The position numbers and the translations under genes were made by a program. From positions 124,001-188,000 of the forward strand of contig OY756148.1 of the NCBI GenBank assembly GCA_963576785.1: 64,000 nucleotides of DNA, given 5' to 3'. Below the pieces are notes generated by a model. The model made no database searches and was not told where the DNA came from. It saw nothing but the letters and a program-made list of their open reading frames with translations. Source of the DNA: Chlorophyllum brunneum. Its lineage: Eukaryota > Basidiomycota > Agaricomycetes > Agaricales > Agaricaceae. Shown here in pieces: positions 23,387 to 33,437 of the stretch (positions within the stretch are counted from its first letter, which is position 1; every line of letters starts with the position of its first letter).

Positions 23387-25011
23387 ATGACATCCGGGTG
23401 CAATCCTCCTTGGTCATATTGGATCATGAATCTGTTCTACGGTGAGTCCTGCAAGTCAGTCTGCTTTTATGGTATGTAACAAAATACCATAGCGGTCCTT
23501 GCTCAACTTGCCGGACACCAAGACTTACCTGTAGAGGTCCTGTCCGAGGTCACGTCGTACCTGCCCTACAGTGATATCGTGTCGCTGCGCCAGTTGAGTC
23601 TAGATAGCCTCGTAATACCGTCTATGTACTGATGCGTCAAACAGGTAAACAAGAAGCTGCGTGAGGCTACCAATGCTCGTATAATCTGGTTCAAACTTGC
23701 GGAAGAATACTCGTTGCGACACCTGCATAATCCTAGCTCAGGAATACGACCCCTCCATTCCCTTTCGACGAGCGAAGTCTATGAATGGATCGAGAAGCGG
23801 CTCGCGATTGACGACATATGGACAACCCCCCTCATCCACCCACAAATTCGGACCCTCCAAGCTTTTTCCAACTGTCCGCTTGTCGCTCAAATTGTCCCTG
23901 GCGGGCGCTGGCTGCTGGCTGGCGGCACGTTCGGCTCGATATATTACTACGACCTTGACCTGGACGACCCCGAGCCAGTTCATCTCATTGGTCCTGACCC
24001 TAATGCCAGAATACCAGGAGACCGGCAGTCTGTGGCTTTGATCGACTGTTATGTTGAGCTGGGATATCCCGTGATGCAGTTCACCATCGCATTTGTAGGA
24101 GCAGGTAAGTACTCTTCGACCCACCATCTGCCAGAGCTAACACCAGGACTCGATTGCAGATGGAAGGGATCAGATATTCCAATGGATCCATATATGGCAT
24201 GTCAGATGCGAAGGGAATAGTACCCTCAGGGCCACACGACTGATGTCGGTCCCATGTTCTTGTTCTGACGTCCTTACTCCCTTGCACCTCTCTTTGACCA
24301 CCGATGTGGTCGCGCGTCTCGCAAGATACGGATGTCAGAACTGGATCGATGTTTTCTGGTGGAAGGAGTGTACAGCAACGCACGTCGCAAATTGTGCCTT
24401 TTCAACCACGTGGAAGCCTGTGCGTAAACACCCCCCTTTTGCGTACTTTTCACCGACGATGCCTACAGGATTGTATACGTATCATCGGAAACGATAGGCT
24501 CCTCTCCATTTCACGAAACAATGACATAGAAATCTATGATCTGGAACCTGAATACGTCGAGCACATCAAAGTCGCCAATCCTCGTCCCGACATTATGTTT
24601 CGTCAGCCATCGTGGTGCCGCTCGCTTGGGGACAGAGGGCAGATGAGTTTTTCACAGCTATACTTCGACGGGACCAACTATCGCCAAGTGATGAGTACCG
24701 CACAGGGGATCCTAGGCCTGATCATCCCAGCATCCCGAGAAGAATCTCCGCACGTGGTGAAGCTCTCCGACTTCAACCATCGGCCAACGATCTATGGTCT
24801 CGGTTTGCACAAGGGGTATTCGCCTTCCCCAGCGGGCGGTTTTAGGTTCGGATACTCCTGGGACTCGGACCCGGAGCAAATGTATAGCAATGGAGAGGAA
24901 TGCCGCAATCCTTCAATCCGTTATTATAACATGTTCACGTTTGACGAGCAACTCGGTCGGCTTGCCTACAGATGTGGAAGGGAAATCATAGTCCACGACT
25001 TCCCGCTCTAG
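23387..25011 (+). CDS. FB5: nearly intact F-box gene with uncertain exon b splice
   Basis: Exon a 23387-23441 (NPPWSYWIMNLFY) and exons c-e (23647-25011, ending EIIVHDFPL) are open with normal introns. Exon b lacks seven codons just before the F-box, reading GHQDLPVEVLSEV, but stays in frame. The donor after LRQ is CAG/TTGAGT rather than CAG/GTGAGT, so normal splicing would fail. A GTAATA donor 18 bases on would keep frame but leave a 33-bp intron, which is short. FB9 and FB14 share the altered donor region. The FB5 exon e sequence (ISRNNDIEIYDLE, VHDFPL) groups with FB11. Confidence 0.55.
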
Positions 25012-25045
25012 GTTGGTTGTTATATTCTTTAGCTGGGAAGAGGAG

Positions 25046-25150
25046 TCTCAGGTTTCCAAAGATAATATACATTATTCCCATAAATTCAACTCCAGTGGCT
25101 GCCACCAAGGCACTCCCGATAGCCCACCAAAGAATAAGAACTGTGAATAC
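25046..25150 (-). pseudogene. DUF6534 exon remnant behind FB5
   Basis: Minus-strand translation gives WWAIGSALVAATGVEFMG followed by YIIFGN. This aligns by eye with WVINSAFAAATGIDFVIT and YYLWK of the intact DUF6534 gene at 42-44 kb. It is one membrane-segment exon lying convergent to FB5. Similar scraps follow other F-box copies. The rest of 25012-25433 shows no gene. Confidence 0.6.
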
Positions 25151-25433
25151 CCACACCGAGCAACAAGCGGCAAACGGATCGACTTTGGAGGGATTTTGAG
25201 GTGTTGAGCGTGGAGATTCCTCCAGATTTGGTCTCACTATGTATTAATGATAAATGGTAATTCCACTTGACTGGTACAGTGATCGCCTTTATGTAGTGCC
25301 ACCTTCATGCCATAGAAAGGGACCCTCCAGCTCGTTTGCGAGCTGAAGCATTGATCCCCAGCTTCGTTGCCTATCACGATGTGTCGTCCCTGCAGCCCAA
25401 TCAAGCAAACGGCGGCAGCGTGTGAACTGCCTC

Positions 25434-25925
25434 ATGTTGGCAGGGATTTTACTTTTGTTATTGATGGCAGCTGTGTACTGTCCTCATTGGTTGAACTGGA
25501 TCATAGATCTATTCTACAGTGAGTGTGCTGGACATGATGTCCACCAGATAACGCTCCAAAACCTACCTGTTGAGGTCCTCTCCGAGGTTGGGTCTTACTT
25601 GCCTTATGCATCATCATATACGCTATCACTACCACCATCATCATCTATACATCCCACCTTCCATGTCTCCCAGCTCAAACGATATATATCCAACGCGGAC
25701 GAAATGTTCCCCTCAAGACAACTTCGGGCACTGGGGAAGCATGATCACAGGTTTGGTTATTCATGGGAACTAGATCCAGAGAATGTGTACAGCAATGGGG
25801 ATATAAGTGGAGAGGTTCAGAGAGATGTCATACTCCCAGATTCCGACTTCTTCACCTTTGATGAGGAGTTGGGCCGACTTGCTTGTATTCAACCGGAAAT
25901 TAGGGTAATGGACTTCCCACTCTAA
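25434..25925 (+). CDS. FB6: mini F-box ORF, exons a and b fused, middle missing
   Basis: A single uninterrupted frame of 163 codons. It starts MLAGILLLLLMAAVYCPHW, so the N terminus could be a signal anchor, or translation may begin at the internal ATG 25464. Exon a runs straight into the F-box region (FYSECAGHDVH) because the intron between them has been deleted, leaving only GTGAG as coding sequence. The F-box core LPVEVLSEVGSYLPY is followed by about 60 residues of unmatched sequence, then the family C terminus (RFGYSWELDPENVYSNG...DFPL). Exons c and d are gone. It could be a decayed gene that is open by chance, or a short dominant-negative form. Confidence 0.5.
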   Translation: MLAGILLLLLMAAVYCPHWLNWIIDLFYSECAGHDVHQITLQNLPVEVLSEVGSYLPYASSYTLSLPPSSSIHPTFHVSQLKRYISNADEMFPSRQLRALGKHDHRFGYSWELDPENVYSNGDISGEVQRDVILPDSDFFTFDEELGRLACIQPEIRVMDFPL

Positions 25926-26537
25926 AGTTGGCTCCTCTACATAATACTCTTTTTTGATACCCCCGGTTGATTGTAGAAAGTATCGATCGTCCTTCTGCCC
26001 CAGCTATCGCCAAGGCATATGCTCACCATAAGGCGTTGTGGTTAGCATCGATCACAAAACTTTCCAAGTTCAGCTCTTCCCTTACGATCCATGGAATCGG
26101 GCTGATAATACCAGTATCCGTTAGTTGTAGCCAGGGACGATATCATGCTGAGGCTGCAAAAGCCCCTCAATTCGAGCCAATAAGAGTTATCCTAGGAAAA
26201 TTGAAATCTAGGTCACGCAACTTGGTTCCCAACCGCTCCCCTAATGGCTGGGACTGATAGTCTGTCCAGCACAATGAATGTGTGCAAATAATCATATAGC
26301 ACAGCCATGGCAGAACGGATTACTCAAGGTGAAGGCGAAACCCCTTGTGTAACCGAACTCCATAGATCGTCGGCAAATGGTGCGCTTGGAGAGTTTTGGC
26401 ACGATCATGCCCAAGTCCTGTGTCGTGCTCTCGTCGGCCAGATATGACATTACATGACCCGCAACGTAATCAAGCAAACCTTAGCGTGTGAAGCATCCAT
26501 GGTGCATTGAACCTCAAGGAATTTGTCCCCACTTCCA
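25926..26537. other. Intergenic array spacer without a recognised gene
   Basis: No open frame with family similarity. A few stretches (for example 26330-26350 on the minus strand, resembling GYTRGFAF) look like very old remnants of exon e. The final 100 bp correspond to the F-box upstream region. Confidence 0.4.
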
Positions 26538-28176
26538 ATGCCATCCGGGTACCATCCTCCGAGTCCCTGGTTATACTGGATCATAGATCTATTATACGGT
26601 GAGTCCCCCAGAATCAGCCTATTTATCAAATATAAAACTGTATAGCGCCAATCCAGCTTCCCGGTCGTAGAACCCACAAGAACGCGCTCCAAGATCTCCC
26701 TGTCGAGGTCCTGTCTGAGGTCGCATCTTACCTGCCTTATGACGACGTTATGTCGCTGCGCCAGGTGAGTCTCCTAACCTTGAGACACTAGCTATGCACT
26801 GACACGTCATACAGGTAAGCAAGAAATTGCGTGGCGCTACCAATGCTCGGATGATCTGGCTCAAATTTGCGACCGAATACTCGTTGCGACACCGGCACAA
26901 TCCCAACTCAGGAACACGGCCCCTCCATTCACTTTCAACGAGCGAAGTTCGCCAATGGATCGGGAAGCGGCTCGCTATCGAAGAAATATGGAGAAGACCC
27001 CTCATTCGTCCCCGAACTCGGACCCTCCAAGCTTTTCCCGACCGTCCTCGTGTCGCTCGAATTGTCCCGGGCGGACGCTGGCTGCTGGCTGGCGACACGC
27101 TTGGCTCGATATATTACTACGACCTTGACCTGGACGACCCAGAGCCAGTTCATCTCATCGGCCCTGACCCTAAGCATAGGATACCAGGAGACCGCCAGTA
27201 CATAGGTTTGATGGATTGTTACGTTGAGCCGGGATATCCCATATCGCAATTTACCATTGCCTTCGCAGGAGGAGGTACGCATTCTCCAACTCACCGTCCG
27301 CCAAGCCTCACCCTGGGCTTGATTTCAGACGAAGATGCTCGGATGTTCCAGTGGATCCATATTTGGCACGTCAGATGCGAAGGGAATGATACCCTCAAGG
27401 CCACACGACTAAAGTCGGTCCCGTGTTCCGACACCTTTGTTCCCTGGGACGTCTCTTTCACGACAGATCTCGTCGCGCGTCTTAGGGCATTCTGTGCTGA
27501 TAGTTGGATTGATGTTTATTGGTGGAAAGAATGCACGGCAACGCATGTCCTAAGGTGTGCCTTTCCAATTAGATGCATACTTGTGCGTAAGCAAGCTGCT
27601 TTTGTTACTCGTCACTGACGATAGGTACAGGACTGTATACGTGTCGTCGGAAAGGATAGACTCCTGTGCATTTCAAGAGACAGTGATATATACATCTACG
27701 ACCTAGAACCCGAACGCGTCGAGCACGTCAAAGTCGCATACCTTCACCGGGATGCTGTGCCTCGTCAGCCATCATGGTGTCACTCGCTTGGTGACAGAGG
27801 GCAGATGAGTTTCTCGCGGCTATACTTTGACGGGACCAACTATCGCCAAGTGATGAGTACCGCACAGGGGATCCTAGGCCTGATTATCCCAGCATCACGG
27901 GAAGAATCTCCGCACGTGGTGAAGCTCTCCGACTTCAACCATATACCGACGATCTATGGTCTAGGGTTACACAAGGGATATTCGCCTTCACAAATGGGAG
28001 GTTTCAGGTTCGGCTACTCCTGGGATTCGACCCCGGAGCAAGTCTACAGCAATGGAGAAGAATGCTGCAATCGCTCGTCCCGCGATTATAACATGTTCAC
28101 GTTTGACGAGGAACTGGGTCGGATTGCCTACAGAAGCATACACGGGAAAATTGTCGTCCTGGATTTCCCGCTTTAG
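26538..28176 (+). CDS. FB7: intact five-exon F-box protein, 479 aa
   Basis: Exons: a 26538-26598, b 26646-26764, c 26815-27274, d 27329-27582, e 27631-28176; splice sites are normal and the frame open. The F-box reads LPVEVLSEVASYLPYDDVMSL. Exon a is two codons longer than in FB3 (HPPSPWLYWIIDLLY), and exon b differs strongly from FB3 upstream of the F-box (GRRTHKNALQ). From the first intron after the F-box onward it is nearly identical to FB3. FB7 therefore looks like a chimera, with a different 5' end on an FB3-like body. Confidence 0.85.
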
Positions 28177-28214
28177 GTAGCCATGTTATATAAGTGTTTT
28201 TGATTAACGATTAA

Positions 28215-29367
28215 ACAAGGAAGCATGATAGCTGTAATGACAATCTCCCTCCCAATCGCCGTCGCGAATTCTGGTAGGACCCGGATCACGGAATTAGGTT
28301 TTCGTAGGGGGGGGGGGGGGGGGGGCATAAACATGTCCTGTCGTAGATTGGGTACGGTGGCCGTACAAACAAACGGAGCCATCCTTTCTTCCTCGCTGCT
28401 TCCGCTGGGACCAGACTTTGGGTCCTCCAATTCAAATCCAAGTAACAGTTTCAAAGTCTGCAAGGTATGTTTGGGTACAGCGTCAAGGATGCTGGTGTAA
28501 AGTGCATGAAGGGTCGAAAGAGGGACCGTCGGAATGTGGTGAGGAACGGAGAGGACCATTGTGAGTTGAGAAATTGGGTACCAACGATCGGGTCTTCGAC
28601 GAAACGAGTGATGCTGGTGGCAAAGATGAAGCACCCGGGTGCCATGGATGTGATCTGAGCCATGCCACGTTCCACAGGCCATGGAGCGCCTCGTGGTACA
28701 AGAACATCATACTGTCTCGAAGTTTGTCGAATATGGCCCGGAGGAATTTCTCAACATCTTGACAAGCCACGTCGGAATTCACGAGAACCTCCTGTGAGAG
28801 AAATGTACCAGTGACCCCGATGGATTTGAACATTCGAGTTATATGAGTTTCAGGTCGGCTTGCAATAAGCCACCTAAGGGGCGCAGTAGGATGTTGTCGT
28901 AAGAAGCGGCTGATCAACTTGACGATATTAATCTGTGCGCTCTCTCCTTCGCACTCGTCTAGTCCATTGAAGTGGTGCTCCATGCTCTTTTCCACTAACT
29001 TGGGGTCGTCAGTCATCTTCTGTCTCAGGAAATCGCGATAAGCAGGGGTTCGGACAGCGAGCTGATATGCAAGGGTAGGGAAAGCGTGAGCGGGTTGGTG
29101 ACAGTGGTTTGGTCCAGATAGGAAGAGCGTTGCGCAAAGTTTGGGTGATATCCAGAGCTCTTCTGCCAGAGTTTGGACGATTGCAGATTTCCCGACGCCG
29201 GCAACACCAAATAGCCAAAATAATTGGTAGGCGGGATCAGTATCCTCGAGCCACTTAAGGATGGTATCCAAGATTGCGATGCGGGTGCCTGGATGACAAC
29301 GAGGAGGGTCACGGAGAGAAGAGTCGAATTCATCCCTGGACACCGTATATTTAGTGAGCCATGGCAA
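28215..29367 (-). pseudogene. NACHT/NLR fragment B with Walker A and B, internally deleted
   Basis: Minus strand. The frame from 29367 to 28483 holds DPPRCHPGTRIAILD, the P-loop GVAGVGKSAIVQT, FLSGPNHCHQPAHAFPTLAY, then jumps from KSMEHHF directly to NGLDECEG (Walker B), so the segment between them is missing. The sensor region PLRWLIASRPETH follows. Frameshifts near 28650 and 28570 move the downstream part (HALYTSILDAV) into other frames. A 19-G run at 28307-28325 encodes prolines, where fragment A has 10 G. The 3' end reads into the DUF6534 remnant FATAIGREIVITA. NACHT proteins act in fungal self/non-self recognition; this copy is broken. Confidence 0.8.
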
Positions 29368-29392
29368 GACTAGATAATATGAGAAATTGGAC

Positions 29393-29605
29393 CTGTTCTT
29401 TTGACGGCTCCTCGGGTTAAAGGAATCATGAGGGTAGGTGGGTAGGTCACGGCCAGAAAAGGACTCGCACTCATTTGAAGTGGTCGAATAATGGTACAGC
29501 CGATACCATCGCTGAGAACGATCCTGGAAGCTAAGTGGCCTGGAGCAAAATTACATGATCACGTACCGCAAGTTGTGGCTGAGGCCGTTGGTGTGTACGT
29601 TCTTG
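29393..29605 (+). pseudogene. NUC fragment B upstream of FB8
   Basis: Exon 6 of NUC is recognisable: TGTTCTTTTGACGGCTCC, then KRTRTHLK-like sequence, ILEAKWPGAKLHDHVPQVVAEAVGV (interrupted by small shifts) and the GTACGT donor. The intron then joins directly to FB8 exon a (29605-29633), so exons 7-8 are lost. Fragment A shows the opposite loss. Confidence 0.75.
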
Positions 29606-29632
29606 TCTGCTACTTGTCAGGCTTCATCATCG

Positions 29633-31258
29633 ATGGCAGCTGTGTACTGTCCTCTTTGGTTATACTGGATCATAAATCTATTTTACAGTGAGTGATCGTG
29701 AATCAGGCTCCCTCTATGGAATATAAATGCATAGCAGTCATCCCCGCTCAGCTTGCCAGCCATCCCGTCCACCATCGAAAAACGCTCCGAGACCTACCTG
29801 CTGAGGTCCTGTCTGAGGTCGCGTATTTCCTGCCTTATAATGATATTGTGTCAGTGCGCCAGGTGAATTTGCATAATGTTATGATACTGTCTATGTACTG
29901 ACGCGTCATGCAGGTAAGCAAGAAACTGCGGGATGCTGCCAACGCCCGGATGATCTGGTTCAGACTTGCGGAGGAATATTCGTTGCGACACCTGCACAAT
30001 CCCAACTCAGGAATACGACCCCTCCATTCCCTATCAACAGCTGAAGTCCGTGAATGGATCGAGAGGCGCCTCGCGGTCGACGAAATATGGAGAATCCCGC
30101 TCATTCGCCCGCGAAATCGGACCCTTCGAGCTTTTTCCGGCTGCCCGCGTGCCACTCCGATTGTCCCTGGCGGGCGTTGGCTGCTGGCTGGCGACATATT
30201 CGGCTCGATATATCATTACGATCTTGATCTGGATGACCCCGAGCCAGTTCATCTCCTTGGTCCTGACTCTAAGCACAGGATACCAGGAGACCGCCAGTCT
30301 GTGGTTTTGATAGACTGTTGGGTTGAGACAGGCCAACCTATATCGCAATTTACCATTGCCTTTGTAGGGGGGAGTAAGTACTCTTCAACGTACCGTCTGC
30401 CAAACCTCTCACGTGGGCTTGATCCCAGGTCAGTGGATTCATATTTGGCACGTTGGATGCGATGGGAATGATACCCTCAAGGCCACACGACTCATGTCGG
30501 TGCCGTGTTCCGACGTCCCTGTTCCGTGGAGGTTCGCTTTCACTACCGACCTTGTTGCGCGTCTCAGGTCATTCTTTGGTCGGAGTTGGGTCGATGTTTA
30601 TTGGTGGAACGAGTGCACGGCAACACATGTCATGAGGTGTGCCTTTCCAATTCCATACATACCTGTACGTAAGCAGGCTGCTTTTGTTACTTGCCACTGA
30701 CGATAGGTATAGAACCATATACATGTCGTCGGAAAGGATAAGCTCCTGTGCATTTCAAGGAATAATGATATATACATCTACGACCTAGAACCCGAACGCG
30801 TGGAGCACTTGAACGTCCGGTGCCCTCACCCGGATACTGAGCCTCGTCAGGCATCATAGTGTCACTCCCTTGATATTAGAGGGCAGATGAGTGTCTCGCG
30901 GTTATACTTCGACGGGACCAACTATCGCCAAGTGATGAGTACCCCAAAAGGGATCCTAGGTCTGATCATCCCAGTATCACGAGAAGAATCTCCGCACGTC
31001 GTGAAGCTCTCCGATTTCAACCATACGCCGACGATCTATGGTCTAGGGCTACACAAGGGATACTCGCCTTCACAAGTGGGCGGTTTCAGGATTGGATACT
31101 CCTGGGACTCGACCCCGGAGCAAGTCTACAGCAATGGAGAACAATGCTGCAATGGCTCGTCCCGCCATTATGACATGTTCACGTTTGACGAGGAACTGGG
31201 CCGGATTACCTACAGAAGCGTAGACGAGGAAATTGTCGTCCTGGACTTCCCAATCTAG
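29633..31258 (+). pseudogene. FB8: F-box gene inactivated by one nonsense codon
   Basis: Exon a 29633-29687, exon b with LPAEVLSEVAYFLPYND, exon c from 29914, and exon d (shorter by about seven codons at its start, going directly into QWIHIWHVG) are all in frame. Exon e has TAG at 30857-30859 where FB4 has TGG (Trp of QASWCHSL), a single G>A change. Downstream the frame is intact to VVLDFPI. A read-through or correction would give a full-length product; as it stands the propeller-like domain is cut in half. Confidence 0.8.
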
Positions 31259-32067
31259 GTAGTCATGTTATATAATACATACGATCCAGTTCCCTTCCGT
31301 TCTCTATCAACGACTGAAAGTGGATTTTGGGAACGCAACAATATTCGAGGAAACGTCCGCTCAAGGACACTTCGAAATTCCTTGAAGAGGATTGGGTGAC
31401 GTTTGTTGCCGCAGTTGAGGGGTTGTTTAACTATGCGTTCGCAACGACTGGGAGGGAGATTATGTTGAAATAACAAACCGATCCGAGTCCCAAGTCCATG
31501 CGTCGCCTCTCCTGATAGTGTGGTCGCGGACGAGACGAGCGACCCTTTTCCTATGGTGACGACCCTTTTCGTATACAACATACCCTGCATTCATTGTCCA
31601 CAACTCGCCATACCTCGATATTCAGAAATTTTTCCTTTCATGACCCTTAATTATGATGTGCTTAAATATTGTATGTTGACTTCATGTAAACTCTCCTCAG
31701 TACTCGCGTCGACAACGAGTGACTGAGTAAAGCCTTTACTGTCTCTTACAAGTTATCATCACGGCTGTCATGCCTCCTTGATTAATTCTTAATTATAATT
31801 CCTTGGTAAGAGTTAGACCACACGAGTATCGGTAGCGCTTCACACCTTCTCGGTCTCAATGACACAGGTGATAAGTCGTAGATCTAATTGAGTAGTACAG
31901 GGACCAGCTCCATCTAGTGCCGTCTTCACATTATCATCTGCTCTGCGAGGTGACCACGGCAGCTCCGTATGTGTCGTCCCTGCAGCCCAAACAAAACAAA
32001 CACCAGCGTGTGAACTACCTCATGTTGGAGGACACCCGGAGGACACCTCAATTTCACTTCATCATCG

Positions 32068-32367
32068 ATGACATCCGGGTACAATCCTCCTTGGTCATAT
32101 TGGATCATGAATCTGTTCTACGGTGAGTCCTGCAAGTCAGTCTACTTTTATGGTATGTAACAAAATACCATAGCTGTCCTTGCTCAACTTGCCGGACACC
32201 AGACAACGCTACAAGACCTACCTGTCGAGGTCATGTCCGAGGTCATGTCGTACCTGCCCTACGGTGATGTTGTGTCGTTGCGCCAGTTGAGTCTAAATAG
32301 CCTCGTAATACCGTCTACGTACTGATGCGTCAAACAGGTAAACAAGAAGCTGCGTGAGGCTACCAAT
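32068..32367 (+). pseudogene. FB9: 5' part of an F-box gene, cut at inversion breakpoint 1
   Basis: Exon a (32068 onward, PPWSYWIMNLFY), exon b (GHQTTLQDLPVEVMSEVMSYLPYGDVVSL) and the start of exon c (NKKLREATN) are present on the plus strand. At 32366-32367 the sequence switches to the minus-strand copy FB10. The missing part of exon c is found at 38207 going leftward (FB12). The exon b donor is the altered CAG/TTGAGT type seen in FB5. Confidence 0.8.
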
Positions 32368-33000
32368 ACTGGCGGTCTCCTGGTATCCTATGCTTAGGGT
32401 CAGGGCCAATGAGACGAACTGGCTCGGGGTCGTCCAGGTCAAGGTCATAGTAATATATCGAGCCAAGCGTGTCGCCAGCCAGCAGCCAGCGGCCGCCTGG
32501 GACAATTCGAGCGACACGAGGACGGTCGGAAAAAGCTTGGAGGGTCCGAGTTCGGGGACGAATGAGGGGTCTTCTCCATATTTCGTCGATAGCGAGTCGC
32601 TTCCCGATCCATTCACGGACTTCGCTTGTTGAAAGTGAATAGAGGGGCCGTATTCCTGTGTTGGGATTGTGCAGGTGTCGCAACGAGTGTTCTTCCGCGA
32701 GTTTGAGCCAGATCATGCGAGCATTGGTACCGTCACACAATTTCTTGCTTACCTGTATGACGTGTCAGTGCATAGCTGGTGTCTCAAGGTTAGGAGACTC
32801 ACCTGGTGCAGTGACACAATGTCGCCATATGGCAAGTAACACCCAACCTCGGAGAGGACCTCAACAGGTAGGTTTTGGAGCGTTATCTGGTGGACATCAT
32901 GTCCAGCACACTCATTGTAGAATAGATTTATGATCCGGTTCAACCAACGAGGACAGTACTCGGATGCCATCAATAACAAAAGTAAAATCCCTGCCAACAT
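32366..33000 (-). pseudogene. FB10: 5' part of an F-box gene, cut at inversion breakpoint 1
   Basis: Minus strand. ATG 33000 (or 32970) opens MLAGILLLLLMASEYCPRW, with exons a and b fused as in FB6 (FYNECAGHDVHQ). The F-box is LPVEVLSEVGCYLPYGDIVSL; a normal GTGAGT donor follows at 32802. Exon c starts at 32752 and runs to RIPGDRQ, where it stops at the breakpoint. Its continuation (YVGLMDCYVEPGYP) is at 38206 on the plus strand (FB13). FB10 and FB6 share the deleted intron, so that deletion predates their duplication. Confidence 0.8.
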
Positions 33001-33302
33001 GAGGGCAGTTCATACGCTGCCGCCGTTTGCTTGATTGGGCTGCAGGGACGACACACCGTTGATGAGAACATCGCGATAGGCAACGAAGCTGGGAATCAAC
33101 GCTTCAGCTCGCAAACGGCTGGGGGGTCCCTTTCCATGGCATGAAGGCGACACTACATAAAGCCGGTCACTGTACCACTCAAGTGGAATAACCATTTATC
33201 ATTAATATATAGTGAGACCAGATCTGGAGGAATCTCCACGCTCAATGACACCTCAAAATCCCTCCAAAGTCGATCCGCTTGCCGCTCGTTGCTCGGTGTG
33301 GG

Positions 33303-33400
33303 TACTCAGTTCTTACTCTTTGGTGGGTTATCGGGAGTGCCTTGGCGGCAACCACTGGAGTTGGGAATAGCGTATATTATCTTTGGCCTGAGACTCCTCT
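33303..33400 (+). pseudogene. DUF6534 exon remnant behind FB11
   Basis: Plus-strand translation gives WWVIGSALAATTGVG...VYYLW, matching the WVINSAFAAATGIDF...YYLWK exon of the 42-44 kb gene with a small deletion. It is convergent to FB11. It is on the plus strand here only because this whole segment is inverted. No gene is seen in 33001-33300. Confidence 0.55.
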
Positions 33401-33437
33401 TCCCAGAAATCAATAACTAATGAATATAACAACTAAC

